Assembly (NCBI GenBank): GCA_910587915.1
Contig: CAJUOB010000012.1
Coordinates: 1-63,899 of the forward strand
From: an uncultured Muribaculaceae bacterium
GTDB taxonomy: Bacteria; Bacteroidota; Bacteroidia; Bacteroidales; Muribaculaceae
DNA length: 63,899 bases
Reading direction: 5' to 3'
How positions within the stretch are numbered: the stretch's first letter is position 1; each line of letters opens with the position of its first letter. The translations under genes and the position numbers were made by a program. The notes beneath the pieces are model-generated. The model was not told the DNA's origin and did no database searches. It was given only the letters and a program-made list of their open reading frames with translations. Shown one piece after another: positions 18,439 to 28,378 of the stretch.

Positions 18439-19674
18439 TCAGAGTTTTTTAGAAGTTTTAGAAAATTTACCGGCAAGAGCCATAGCTCCATATACAAGCA
18501 CGGCGCAATAGGCCACGGCCGGAACCACGAAAGCTGTCGACATAGAGGTCACACCTGCAAGCCATCCCATCAAGGATGTACCGACAGCTCCTCCTAATGG
18601 AGTCATCATAAGGAATGAGGATGCAATCTTGGTCGATGATCCGCATCCGCTTATAGTGATAGCGAATATTGTGGGAAACATTATCGCTTCAAAAGCATAG
18701 CATGTAAATAGTCCGATGCGCGACACAATGCCTATATTGAGTGCCACAGCGCCGGCTCCAAGCACGGTCATGACAGCACAGACAGTAAGCACCTTTTCGG
18801 CTTTAACATATTTCATAATCGAACTACCTACCACACGAGCCACCATGAAAAGTCCAAGTGCGCCAAACGACAACACCCATGTGGCAGTCATTTTATCCAT
18901 CCAACCATCATCGGTCACATAGTTTATAAATAGACTATTGATAGAGATTTCAGCAACTTCATAGCAGAATAGCGCCAAAACGCCGGTGCGGAATCGGTTT
19001 GAGCCCCATAGACGGCGGATAGAAGCACCTACCGACAGATTTTCCTCATCAACGCCATCGTTCGATGCATTTTTAATCTCGGGAAGTTTCACACGCGTGA
19101 ATACTAGCGCGACAGCAAGCACCACAACACCCATTATCGAATATGGGAGCGCTACAGACCCCTCGCCATCGCCGGAGAAAAGAAATCCACCGACCACCAC
19201 AGGACCGAGAATGCACCCTAACCCATTGAATGACTGAGCTAGATTGAGGCGGCTGGCAGCCGTAGCCGGGTCGCCAAGCTCGGCTGCATAAGGATTGGCT
19301 GCGGTTTCGAGCACAGCAAGGCCACAACCGATTATAAATAGTGCGGCAAGAAACACTCCGAAAGAACCGAGCATGTCGCCAGGTATAAAAGCGAGTGCGC
19401 CAAGACCAAAGAATAGCAGCCCAAGGACCACACCCTTGCGGTAGCCATAGCGGGTAATGAATATACCTGCCGGGAGTGCCATAAGAGCATACGCCACATA
19501 TGTCGTGGCCTGAATCATGGTGCTATGTACTATAGATATGTCGAGAGATTCCTGAAAATGCTTATTCAGCACATCGAGTATTGCCCTGGCAAAACCCCAC
19601 ATGAAAAACAGCGAGGTAATTAGAATGAAGGGTAATAAATAGTTACGGCCTATCAGGCTCGGTTTTTGTTGCAT
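18439..19674 (-). CDS. FucP/GluP-family sugar MFS transporter
   Basis: A 12-helix proton-coupled sugar importer in the inner membrane, 411 residues. Family marks are the first helix region FFMWGFARAILDVLNKHFQ (about 24-42) and CGLAVLETAANPYAAELG (about 137-154), which match the L-fucose/glucose/galactose permease group. The substrate cannot be told. It is the first gene of a pair with the PfkB kinase and has a TATTTTTG promoter element about 57 bases upstream. Confidence 0.92.
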   Translation of the reverse strand: MQQKPSLIGRNYLLPFILITSLFFMWGFARAILDVLNKHFQESLDISIVHSTMIQATTYVAYALMALPAGIFITRYGYRKGVVLGLLFFGLGALAFIPGDMLGSFGVFLAALFIIGCGLAVLETAANPYAAELGDPATAASRLNLAQSFNGLGCILGPVVVGGFLFSGDGEGSVALPYSIMGVVVLAVALVFTRVKLPEIKNASNDGVDEENLSVGASIRRLWGSNRFRTGVLALFCYEVAEISINSLFINYVTDDGWMDKMTATWVLSFGALGLFMVARVVGSSIMKYVKAEKVLTVCAVMTVLGAGAVALNIGIVSRIGLFTCYAFEAIMFPTIFAITISGCGSSTKIASSFLMMTPLGGAVGTSLMGWLAGVTSMSTAFVVPAVAYCAVLVYGAMALAGKFSKTSKKL

Positions 19675-19730
19675 AGGTTTATTTTTTAGCGCTTACAGGT
19701 CTCATACGCGACCTTTTGGCTTTTTCTATG

Positions 19731-19738
19731 CAAAAATA
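19731..19738 (-). promoter_or_regulatory. Promoter -7 element of the MFS-PfkB pair
   Basis: TATTTTTG on the minus strand, matching TAnnTTTG, with a likely leader of about 50 bases. The region 19675-20003 (329 bases) is a divergent intergenic region that holds this element and the plus-strand one at 19960; no gene is seen in it. Confidence 0.45.
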
Positions 19739-19959
19739 TGCAAAAATCACCAAAGTGCCTTGTTAATATTTTTTAACAAGTTTATAAAAACACCCCTTCC
19801 GTAAACTCTCAGACATCCATATCAGCCCTCGGCAATCATTAGTTATCTATTATTCAGACCAATAATATTTTTGTGATATTTTCACATTTCATAATGCCGC
19901 TCCCGTATTGAAATGCCACAATTATCCCCTACCGCATACATACATAAGTACAAAAATAC

Positions 19960-19967
19960 TAACTTTG
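19960..19967 (+). promoter_or_regulatory. Promoter -7 element of the GH28 operon
   Basis: TAACTTTG, an exact TAnnTTTG match, followed by a leader of about 30 bases to the GH28 start at 20004. No convincing -33 TTTG. Confidence 0.55.
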
Positions 19968-20003
19968 CAAAAACAACCGACTATAACACATCGACTTATT
20001 GCC

Positions 20004-21410
20004 ATGAAGACAAAAGTGCTATTCAACTCTTTGATTATTTTTGCATTAGGATTCCTCTGCAGCTGCAATGGAGAGACCAATGGCTCCGACTACAACATCA
20101 TGTCTTTCGGAGCTGTCGACTCCGAAGATATCGATAATGCCGACGCCATACAAGACGCCATCGACGCATGTTCGGAAAACGGCGGCGGCTCGGTGATATT
20201 CCCTGCCGGGAAGACTTTTATGTCTGGCCCGTTGCATCTTCGCTCGAATGTAGACCTGCATTTCGAGCCGGGTTCACGTCTGCTTGCCAATCCCGATGAA
20301 AGCATATATCACGAAAGTGCATTCGGCGAGAATGAAGGCGAAGGCATGATGTGGCTCAGTGGAAAAGACCTCGAGAACGTATCAATTACCGGCACCGGTA
20401 CAATCGACGGCAATGGTGTGGCATTCATGGGCGCCGAGCTCGATGATTCCTACGAACTGAAGCCTGTGACCACCTTCGATCCGCGTCCACATGTGCTTAC
20501 ACTGATAAATTGTAAAAAAATAAACATATCGGACATCACAATAACCGGTAGCGCATATTGGACTGTGCATCTTGTGGGATGCTACGATGCTGCAATATCC
20601 GATATTTCTTTGCTCAATAATCTTAAAATAAGGAATGGCGACGGAATCGATCTCGACCATTCCAAAAAAATTCGCATCACGGGCTGCTTCATAGAAAGCG
20701 GCGACGACTGCATCTGTCTGAAAAATAGAAGGGAATATGAGGAATATGGCCCTTGCCGCGATATTGTGGTAACAAATTGCATAATGACATCGCGCTCATG
20801 TGCCATAAAAATCGGATCGGAAAACATGGACAGCATCGACCATGTGCTGTTCGACAACTGCATTATCCGCAACAGCAATCGTGGCATCGGCATACAGAAC
20901 CGCGATGAAGGAACCGTCTCCGACGTAACCTTCGCAAATATGAGTGTGGAATGCCTGCTTCACAGCGACGTATGGTGGGGAAAAGCCGAGCCGATCTATG
21001 TTACATCCTATCGTCGTGCGCCCGGCAACCATAAGGATGCCGGATGGCGCTTTCCCAAAGGTGCCCGCGAAGGCTCATGCGGAGTTGTGAGCCGTATAAA
21101 CTTCATCAACGTAAGTTGCCTTAGCGAAAACGGATGTTTCATCGGTGGTGAGACACCCGAGAAGGTGACAGATCTCACATTCCGCAATGTCGACATACGC
21201 CTCAAAAAAATCACAACTTGGCCGGGTGGAGTGTACGACAAACGCCCCTGCGACGGCGAAGGCTTTGTCAATGCACCCGTCTATGGATTTTATATCGATG
21301 GCGCAAGTGATCTCACTTTCACCGACTGCCGCATATACTCTTCCGACATGGATGCGAGCCAATTCGGTGGTGACTATAAAATCACAAATGCTTTCGGCAT
21401 AAAGAAATGA
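20004..21410 (+). CDS. GH28 family glycoside hydrolase lipoprotein
   Basis: A surface or periplasmic pectin-type hydrolase of the right-handed beta-helix fold, 468 residues. The start at 20004 gives a lipoprotein signal peptide (MKTKVLFNSL...LCSC, lipidated Cys21). Catalytic GH28 segments: NGDGIDLDHS (for the NTD motif), SGDDCICLKN (the Asp pair), and RSCAIKIGSE where classic polygalacturonases have GHG before RIK. The last change suggests a different subsite, perhaps for rhamnogalacturonan or a modified galacturonide. The open frame extends 32 codons upstream, without a signal. It is coupled to a phosphatase by ATGA. Confidence 0.9.
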   Translation: MKTKVLFNSLIIFALGFLCSCNGETNGSDYNIMSFGAVDSEDIDNADAIQDAIDACSENGGGSVIFPAGKTFMSGPLHLRSNVDLHFEPGSRLLANPDESIYHESAFGENEGEGMMWLSGKDLENVSITGTGTIDGNGVAFMGAELDDSYELKPVTTFDPRPHVLTLINCKKINISDITITGSAYWTVHLVGCYDAAISDISLLNNLKIRNGDGIDLDHSKKIRITGCFIESGDDCICLKNRREYEEYGPCRDIVVTNCIMTSRSCAIKIGSENMDSIDHVLFDNCIIRNSNRGIGIQNRDEGTVSDVTFANMSVECLLHSDVWWGKAEPIYVTSYRRAPGNHKDAGWRFPKGAREGSCGVVSRINFINVSCLSENGCFIGGETPEKVTDLTFRNVDIRLKKITTWPGGVYDKRPCDGEGFVNAPVYGFYIDGASDLTFTDCRIYSSDMDASQFGGDYKITNAFGIKK

Positions 21411-22660
21411 AGCGGCTTTTTCTTTCGGCTATCATACTTACAGCCGCCATTGCGCAGGCTCGCGACGCAGCGAGTCTTATAGCGGAAGAGCCCGGCCGTA
21501 GCGGTGGCATATACTATGCATATCCTGTCACGCACGACGTCATGCCCCCTATTCCCGATGGCTATGAAGTATCGTTCATAAGCCACTACGGCCGGCATGG
21601 ATCGCGATGGATTATAAAAAGCTGGGAGTACGACGAGTCTATCGCCGCTCTCGACAGTGCCGCCCGACACGATGGTCTCACACCATTGGGCCACGACGTA
21701 CTTAAACGACTACATGTCGTGGCAGCTCAAGGCCGAGGCAATGAAGGAGCACTTTCACCCAAAGGCGAGACCCAGCACAAAGATATAGCCCGTCGCATGA
21801 TGAAACGCTTTCCGGCGCTATTCATCGACAGTGCACATGTGGAAGCATTCAGTTCCATAGAGCCACGATGCATCATGAGCATGGCCGCATTCTGCGAAAG
21901 CATGAGAGAGTCAGAGCCCGGAATATCAATCCGCAGGCACGCATCGCCCGGCGACATGACTTTCATATCATATTCAAATCCCGAAATAAAAGCAATAAAC
22001 AAGCCCGATTCTCCATGGTGGCAGAATCTCGAGGCTTGGCGCGACTCTGTACTTGAGCCAGAACGGCTCATGCGCTCACTATTTAAATTCCACGATGGAG
22101 TCGACAATCCTAAACGGCTCATGTGGATTTTGCATGATGTGGCGGTCGATGTGCAGGACGTAGACCCCGGTGTGGAATTGCTCGACATTTTTACTACCGA
22201 CGAGCTCTACAACCTATGGCAAGCCCTCAATTATAAGATGTATTATCTTCATGGCAATAATCCGGCGACAAATGCCGCCGGGCCACGCAGTGCCCGCAGC
22301 CTGCTCGATCACTTTGTCGCCGACATCGACAGTGCAGTCACCGGCCAACGAGAGGCACGCGCTGCTACTCTCCGTTTCGGTCATGACACTGCCCTGCTCC
22401 GGCTCATGGCTCTGATGAAGCTGAAATCGGCAGATGTGTCAATATCTCAACCTGACCAATACGCGGCAAACTGGCAGGATTTCCAATTGAGCCCAATGGC
22501 AGCCAACCTACAGGTAATACTTCTTACATCCAACCGTGGCGACGAGCCTTTGGTACTGATAAGACACAACGAACAACCGGCGAGTCTACCCATAGACACC
22601 TCGCATGGGCAATACTATCCCTGGAAAGCCGTACGCGAATTATGGCTCAATAAGCCATAA
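21407..22660 (+). CDS. Secreted histidine acid phosphatase (branch 2)
   Basis: A phosphomonoesterase, exported by a Sec signal peptide (about residues 1-18, ending AQA). The 417-residue protein has the catalytic RHGSR at 63-67 (His64 nucleophile) and the proton-donor pair HD at 326-327 in RFGHDTALL. This places it in histidine phosphatase clade 2, near the inositol-polyphosphate and phytate phosphatases known from Bacteroides; the true substrate is unknown. The start overlaps the GH28 stop as ATGA, so phosphate and pectin release may be co-regulated. Confidence 0.9.
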   Translation: MKRLFLSAIILTAAIAQARDAASLIAEEPGRSGGIYYAYPVTHDVMPPIPDGYEVSFISHYGRHGSRWIIKSWEYDESIAALDSAARHDGLTPLGHDVLKRLHVVAAQGRGNEGALSPKGETQHKDIARRMMKRFPALFIDSAHVEAFSSIEPRCIMSMAAFCESMRESEPGISIRRHASPGDMTFISYSNPEIKAINKPDSPWWQNLEAWRDSVLEPERLMRSLFKFHDGVDNPKRLMWILHDVAVDVQDVDPGVELLDIFTTDELYNLWQALNYKMYYLHGNNPATNAAGPRSARSLLDHFVADIDSAVTGQREARAATLRFGHDTALLRLMALMKLKSADVSISQPDQYAANWQDFQLSPMAANLQVILLTSNRGDEPLVLIRHNEQPASLPIDTSHGQYYPWKAVRELWLNKP

Positions 22661-22716
22661 AATTGGGAAAAGATGACTCAGGCGCATGCATGCAGTGCAC
22701 GGTTCGGGGAAAATTA

Positions 22717-22724
22717 GTAACTTT
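22717..22724 (+). promoter_or_regulatory. Promoter -7 element before mlaE
   Basis: TAACTTTG, an exact TAnnTTTG match, only 17 bases before the mlaE ATG, so the leader would be about 10 bases long. Confidence 0.5.
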
Positions 22725-22741
22725 GCAAAAAATCGTAAAGC

Positions 22742-23491
22742 ATGATAATAGCTAATGCCATCGGCACCTTCGGGCGCTACTGCATGTTCGTCAAGCGCGT
22801 ATTCTCCCTACCTGACCGCTGGGGAGTATTCGGTCGACGTACTCTTGCGGAAGTAAGCAAACTTGGAGTGGACTCAATACCACTGGTACTCATCATATCG
22901 GTATTCATAGGCGCTGTCATCGCCATACAGATGCAGCTCAACATCGCATCGCCACTTATTCCGGCCTACTCTGTCGGCCTGGCCACCCGAGAGATTGTAC
23001 TACTTGAATTTTCGAACTCTATTCTCTGCCTCATTCTTGCAGGCAAGGTCGGCTCCAATATAGCTTCCGAAATCGGAACCATGAGAGTTACCGAGCAGAT
23101 CGACGCCCTCGAAATAATGGGCGTGAACTCCGCCAACTTCCTTGTATTGCCCAAAATTGTGGCTTTTGTGCTGTTCATGCCTGTACTTGCTGTGCTGTGT
23201 ATGTCCATTTCGCTCTTCGGCGGCTACCTGGTTGCCGTATTCACCGATTTAATAACAGTATCGCGCTATGTATACGGTCTTCAGACAATGTTCCAGGAGT
23301 GGTATGTATGGTACGGTCTCATCAAATCGCTTGTATTCGCGTTCATAATAGCCTCAATATCATCTTTCTTCGGCTACTACGTGAAAGGCGGTGCTCTCCA
23401 GGTGGGCAAGGCAAGTACCGATGGTGTTGTCAGCAGCAGCATCTTTATATTATTGTTCGACGTCATACTCACAAAACTGTTGCTGCAATGA
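22742..23491 (+). CDS. mlaE: MlaE-type phospholipid ABC transporter permease
   Basis: The inner-membrane permease of a Mla-type lipid transport system, which keeps outer-membrane lipid asymmetry. The 249-residue protein has about five to six helices, with family segments FIGAVIAIQMQLN (about 58-72), GKVGSNIASEIGTMRVTEQIDAL (about 101-123) and the C-terminal FFGYYVKGGA. It is followed by its ATPase with an ATGA overlap. The substrate-binding MlaD is not next to it. Confidence 0.94.
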   Translation: MIIANAIGTFGRYCMFVKRVFSLPDRWGVFGRRTLAEVSKLGVDSIPLVLIISVFIGAVIAIQMQLNIASPLIPAYSVGLATREIVLLEFSNSILCLILAGKVGSNIASEIGTMRVTEQIDALEIMGVNSANFLVLPKIVAFVLFMPVLAVLCMSISLFGGYLVAVFTDLITVSRYVYGLQTMFQEWYVWYGLIKSLVFAFIIASISSFFGYYVKGGALQVGKASTDGVVSSSIFILLFDVILTKLLLQ

Positions 23492-24270
23492 TAGAGGTAA
23501 AAAATGTAGTCAAGGCATTCGACGGCCGCACGGTGCTTCATGGCATCGACGCAACCTTCTACACCGGCAAGACCAATCTCATTATCGGCCAAAGTGGTTC
23601 GGGCAAAACCGTGCTCATGAAATCCCTCGTTGGTCTATTAAGGCCCGACAATGGCGAGATTCTTTTCGACGGACGGAATCTGCTGTCCATGAATTCCGAG
23701 GAAATCAAGAATCTCCGAAAGGAAATCGGAATGCTTTTCCAAGGCTCGGCACTTTTCGACTCAGAGACGGTACTTGGCAACGTCATGTTCCCATTAGTCA
23801 TGTTCACCGACATGAGCAAGGAAGAGATGACCGAACGCGCGCTCTTCTGCATAGAACGTGTAAACCTCAAGGGCGCCGAAAAGAAATACCCATCCGAAAT
23901 CTCGGGCGGCATGCAGAAGCGCGTAGCCATAGCACGCGCCATAGCCCTCAACCCTAAATACTTGTTCTGCGACGAGCCAAACTCCGGCCTCGACCCCAAA
24001 ACATCGATTCTTATCGATGAGCTCCTGAGCGATATCACCCATGAGTACAATATCACCACGGTCATCAACACCCACGACATGAACAGTGTGCTCGGAATAG
24101 GCGAGAACATAATCTTCATCAACAAGGGTCACCGTGAGTGGGTGGGCGACATGAGCAAGATATACAACACCTCAAACGAAGCGCTCAATGACTTCGTGTT
24201 CGCCACCCGTCTGTTCCAGGAAGTAAGGGAATATGTGGCCGAGCACGGCACCATCGCACAACGAAAATGA
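23488..24270 (+). CDS. mlaF: MlaF-type ABC transporter ATP-binding protein
   Basis: The ATPase of the MlaE permease, 260 residues. Start at 23488 (MIEVKNVVKAFDGRTVL); the open frame runs 97 codons further upstream inside mlaE and is not coding there. Walker A GQSGSGKTVL near 36-45, Q-loop MLFQGSALFD, signature ISGGMQKRVAIARA, Walker B LFCDEPNSGLDP and switch His NTHDMNS. SGGMQKR is typical of the Mla group. The gene overlaps holB by ATGA. No mlaD follows, which is odd for this system. Confidence 0.94.
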   Translation: MIEVKNVVKAFDGRTVLHGIDATFYTGKTNLIIGQSGSGKTVLMKSLVGLLRPDNGEILFDGRNLLSMNSEEIKNLRKEIGMLFQGSALFDSETVLGNVMFPLVMFTDMSKEEMTERALFCIERVNLKGAEKKYPSEISGGMQKRVAIARAIALNPKYLFCDEPNSGLDPKTSILIDELLSDITHEYNITTVINTHDMNSVLGIGENIIFINKGHREWVGDMSKIYNTSNEALNDFVFATRLFQEVREYVAEHGTIAQRK

Positions 24271-25391
24271 GATTCCGCGATATTCCTGGCCACGAGCGAG
24301 AGAAAGCACTACTGCGCGAAATGGCCGACAACGACCGTATTCCGCATGCGCTTCTGCTTGAAGGTCCTTCGGGAGCGGGCAAGTTCCTTCTTGCCCGTGC
24401 ATTCGCACAGTATATCCACTGCACCAACCGCACCCCCGACGGTGACAGTTGCGGCCAATGTCCGGCTTGCATGCAGCATCAGTCGTTCAACCATATCGAC
24501 ACTATATACTCATTCCCGGTCGTTAAAAAAGCAGGAAAGCCCACGCTGTCCGACGACTATATAGCCGACTTTCGTGAATTCATGGGTGAAAGCCCATATA
24601 TGGATTTCGAGAAATGGCTACTCGCTCTCGACAATATCAACGCACAGCCACAGATATATGTCGAAGAAGGCAATGAGCTGCTTCGACGACTAACGTTCAT
24701 GGCCCGTCGCTCCAAATACAAGGTAGCTATCATGTGGCTGCCGGAACGATTGAAGACCGACACTGCAAATAAACTTCTAAAACTTGTCGAGGAACCATTT
24801 GCCGACACCAAATTCATAATGGTGAGCAACGATCCCCGCCAGATTCTCCCCACCATCTACTCGCGCACCCAGCGCATCGCTGTATTGCGATATTCCGACG
24901 CTCAGGTTGCATCCATACTCGAAAGCAGAGGAATTGATGCTGCCACCGCCGCCGATGCAGCAATTGTTGCCGAAGGAGATGTGAATCAAGCTCTGTCGCT
25001 GGCAGAGGCCGGAAGCGAACGGCTACGCCTGCTCGAACTATTCAAAACCCTTATGAGGGCAGCCTATTCTCGTCAGGTCGGCAAACTTAGGGAATGGTCG
25101 AAAGAGGTGGCCGATCTTGGCCGCGAACCGGCCATGTGTTTCCTCGACTACTGCTGCCGCTTATTCCGCGAAAGCTTCCTGATGCACCTGCAAGTGGACT
25201 CGCTACTGACACTCAATGCCAGCGAAAGGGAGTTCACCGTAAAATTCTTTCCTTTCATAAACGAGCGCAACGTCATCGACCTTATAGAACTATTCGACCG
25301 CTCCCGACGCGACATAGCCGGCAACGGCAATGCCAAGATAGTATTCTTCGACATGGCAGTACGCACCATCATGCTAATCCGACGAAAATGA
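24267..25391 (+). CDS. holB: DNA polymerase III delta' subunit
   Basis: Clamp-loader subunit that helps load the beta clamp in replication. The 374-residue AAA+ protein has a Walker A GPSGAGK at 33-39 and a zinc-like cluster CGQCPAC at about 72-78. TANKLLKLVEEP and SRTQRI match the sensor and SRC-like region of delta'/gamma. Overlaps mlaF and the AddB-like gene by four bases each, so it is inside one transcript with lipid transport and DNA repair genes. Confidence 0.93.
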   Translation: MRFRDIPGHEREKALLREMADNDRIPHALLLEGPSGAGKFLLARAFAQYIHCTNRTPDGDSCGQCPACMQHQSFNHIDTIYSFPVVKKAGKPTLSDDYIADFREFMGESPYMDFEKWLLALDNINAQPQIYVEEGNELLRRLTFMARRSKYKVAIMWLPERLKTDTANKLLKLVEEPFADTKFIMVSNDPRQILPTIYSRTQRIAVLRYSDAQVASILESRGIDAATAADAAIVAEGDVNQALSLAEAGSERLRLLELFKTLMRAAYSRQVGKLREWSKEVADLGREPAMCFLDYCCRLFRESFLMHLQVDSLLTLNASEREFTVKFFPFINERNVIDLIELFDRSRRDIAGNGNAKIVFFDMAVRTIMLIRRK

Positions 25392-28375
25392 GCCAGCCTG
25401 AGTCGGGCTTTTTGGCCGACATAGCCCGCTTCTATACTTCCGCCACATCGCCGCGCAGGCTTTCATCCCTGTGCTTTGTCCTGCCAAACAAGCGTAGTGC
25501 CATGTTCCTCAAACATCATGTGAGAGCATGCCTGCACGAAGTCGCTGTGATGCCACGCTTCATGACAATGCGTACATTTCTCAGTATGCACGCATTGTAT
25601 CCCGAAGCCCAGCAGAGGGAACTTATGTTCATACTCTACGACGCCTATAGGCAAGTTCTGCATGAACGCGGACGGGCTGAGAGCACCCGGGAATTCGACA
25701 GTTTCATTTTCTGGGGAGACATAATACTTTCCGACTTCGACGATATCGATCGCTCAATGGCCAACGCTCTGGCACTCTTCAAAAATCTGAAAAACGTCAA
25801 GGAAATTCAGGCAAATTATCTCGACGATGATCAGAAGGAGGTAGTGCGTCGCATATGGGGCGACAGCATGCTTGCAACAGCCGCCGATGATTTCTGGCTC
25901 CATATGACCGAAGGTAGCCAAGACACCGACAGCCTAGCCGGTAAATTTGTATTCCTTTGGGAAATTCTTGGCGAAGTATACACCCGCTTCCACCAAGCGC
26001 TCGAAAAACGCAGGCTCTCGTCGCCGGGCGCACAATACCGCCAGGCAGTGGAACATTTCAAAAACATATCGGCACTCGACCTTAATCCGGATGAACATTT
26101 CGTCTTCGTTGGGTTTAATGAACTCTCCACCGCGGAAGCCTTGATATTCAAGAAACTCCGCGACCTTGACGGTGCATCGTTCTTCTGGGACACAGCCCCT
26201 CTATCCCTACTCGAAGGAACAAGTGGGAAAAATGCGGCTAAACCGTTGAGAATCCTCCGCGAATTATGCCGGGAATTCCCCATGCCGCCCGACTTCCATC
26301 TAACAGCTCCCGATGGCATACCACAGATTGAAGTACTGGCCATGCCATCCAATGTCGGGCAAGTTAAAGCTCTTGGCGGAACACTAAGCCAATGGGTTGC
26401 CGATGGCAGTCTCGACACATCCTCGCCTTTATCAGGAACTGTGGTTATGCCCGATCCCTCGCTGCTGATGCCGGTACTTTTCTCCATTCCTGAAGAAATA
26501 TCATCCATCAACATATCGCTGGGACTGCCATATCGGTCCACCAATTTCGCCTCACTTCTGCGGTCTATAGTCAGCATGCAGATCCGCGCCCGGATAATAC
26601 GCGGCATACCGCACTTCTACTTCGAAGATGTGGTATCGGTGCTTCTGCATCCACATATCCAACTCATCGCGCCGGCCGCCGCCCAAGTTCTTACCGAGAA
26701 AATCGCCGCCGAGAAAGTATACAATCTATCGGCATCCTACATCTCTACAACAGCTCCGGAACTATCTGCAATCTTCACTCCAGTCCACGGTCTCACCGAT
26801 GCGTCGGCTGTATCGGCGTACCTTATAAGTCTCCTCGACTGGCTTGGCGAAAAAATCGAAGAAAAAACCGATGGCCAAGGCCGGCGTTTCGAGTCCATGG
26901 CGTTGAAATATTTCCGGGAAGAGACTTTGGCCACCACTGCACTTATAGAGCAATATGGTGTATCGATGAGTGAGCGCACATTCCTGCATCTGTTCGAACG
27001 CCTGTTCAGTAGCCGTGCCCTTACCGTCAATGGCACACCTCTTCGTGGTTTACAAGTGCTCGGAGTGCTCGAGACACGCGCCCTCGACTTCGACAATGTA
27101 GCCGTACTGTCGATGAATGAACGCATATTTCCCCGCAAGCAGTACTCAAAAACCATGATTCCCGGTGCACTTCGCGCGGCTTTCGGTCTGCCGGATTTCG
27201 ATAGTCTCGAGGCGACTTATGCATACTGCTTCTACAGGCTAATAGTGCGTGCCAAGAAAGTTACACTTTTCTACGATTCCCGCTCGGAAGCACTTGGCGG
27301 AGGCGAAATTTCGCGATACATATCGCAAATTCGCTATCTTATGCCATCGCTCCAACCTACCATCCGAAGCCTCACGCCCGGAGCCGTACCTGAGGAAACA
27401 GCCGAAATATCCGTGGCAAAATCCGAGGCCATACTCAAGCATCTCGACGCTCTGAAAAAAGGTGGCCGTTACCGTTTTTCTGCCACAGCACTCAAAGCAT
27501 ACCGAAAGTGCCCGCTGCAATTCTATCTGCAATACGTGCGACGCATGCGCGGCAGCGACGAACTTGCCGACTTCATATCGGCTGCCGATTATGGTGATAT
27601 CGTGCATAAGTCAATACAGACCTTATTTGAAGAAAAAGCCGACTCCATCATCGACACACAGTTCATCGACACACTTCTTTCCGAGAGCAATCCTATCATA
27701 GCAAAGACTGTGCGTTCTATCGTCGCATCGAAATGCTACCCACAGTATGTGGCAGACGATGGCATGTCGCCATTACCACCGGAAGGTGAACTATGCTGCG
27801 AAGTGGTCGATGCAATAGTACGCAGCGATCTACAAGCCGAGCGCGAGGCCTACTGCCACCCATCGTTCCAATTCGTGGCCAATGAATGGGAATTTGACAA
27901 ACCGGCCTGGAAAATCGACGATAATCTTGCCATCAACTTCTACATGTCGATCGACCGCGCCGACCGCATCGACGCCCACTCAATGCGCTTCATCGATTTC
28001 AAGACAGGTAACGAAGCCACAACCGCCTCTATCGACCAGCTTTTCGACGGCAGCTCCATTGATACCGACGGAATCTTCCAATTGCTGACCTACTGCGAAG
28101 CTTATGCCGCCATGGTAGATGCCGATATCGATATCATGCCAATGATTCATCCGATGAAAGAGCTTGCAAAGTCGGGCAAACTTGAAAAAATATCTATCGA
28201 CGGAGTCGTTCTCGATTCCTACAAGCAGATTTCCGATGTGTTCCGCCCGAGACTGCACGCCATGATAAAAGAAATATTCGATCCGGATGTGCCATTCACG
28301 CAATGTGCAGATTCTTCGCGCTGTGCTTTCTGCCCTTTCCTAAGTTTATGTGGGCGCGTTGTGCCTAAATATTGA
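25388..28375 (+). CDS. AddB-like PD-(D/E)XK nuclease with dead helicase half
   Basis: A DNA repair protein like the AddB subunit of AddAB/RexAB, 995 residues. Start at 25388 (SQPESGFLADIARFYTSAT); the frame continues upstream but overlaps holB fully. The N-terminal Walker A is replaced by VLPNKRSAMF, so helicase activity is not expected. The C-terminal nuclease has GDIVHKS, the Asp of SIDRADRID, and FIDFKTG (Asp and Lys). Four cysteines for an iron-sulfur staple are visible: the one in YRKCPLQFY and the three in CAFCPFLSLC. No addA is adjacent. It is followed by hemW after three bases. Confidence 0.9.
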   Translation: MSQPESGFLADIARFYTSATSPRRLSSLCFVLPNKRSAMFLKHHVRACLHEVAVMPRFMTMRTFLSMHALYPEAQQRELMFILYDAYRQVLHERGRAESTREFDSFIFWGDIILSDFDDIDRSMANALALFKNLKNVKEIQANYLDDDQKEVVRRIWGDSMLATAADDFWLHMTEGSQDTDSLAGKFVFLWEILGEVYTRFHQALEKRRLSSPGAQYRQAVEHFKNISALDLNPDEHFVFVGFNELSTAEALIFKKLRDLDGASFFWDTAPLSLLEGTSGKNAAKPLRILRELCREFPMPPDFHLTAPDGIPQIEVLAMPSNVGQVKALGGTLSQWVADGSLDTSSPLSGTVVMPDPSLLMPVLFSIPEEISSINISLGLPYRSTNFASLLRSIVSMQIRARIIRGIPHFYFEDVVSVLLHPHIQLIAPAAAQVLTEKIAAEKVYNLSASYISTTAPELSAIFTPVHGLTDASAVSAYLISLLDWLGEKIEEKTDGQGRRFESMALKYFREETLATTALIEQYGVSMSERTFLHLFERLFSSRALTVNGTPLRGLQVLGVLETRALDFDNVAVLSMNERIFPRKQYSKTMIPGALRAAFGLPDFDSLEATYAYCFYRLIVRAKKVTLFYDSRSEALGGGEISRYISQIRYLMPSLQPTIRSLTPGAVPEETAEISVAKSEAILKHLDALKKGGRYRFSATALKAYRKCPLQFYLQYVRRMRGSDELADFISAADYGDIVHKSIQTLFEEKADSIIDTQFIDTLLSESNPIIAKTVRSIVASKCYPQYVADDGMSPLPPEGELCCEVVDAIVRSDLQAEREAYCHPSFQFVANEWEFDKPAWKIDDNLAINFYMSIDRADRIDAHSMRFIDFKTGNEATTASIDQLFDGSSIDTDGIFQLLTYCEAYAAMVDADIDIMPMIHPMKELAKSGKLEKISIDGVVLDSYKQISDVFRPRLHAMIKEIFDPDVPFTQCADSSRCAFCPFLSLCGRVVPKY

Positions 28376-28378
28376 ATA

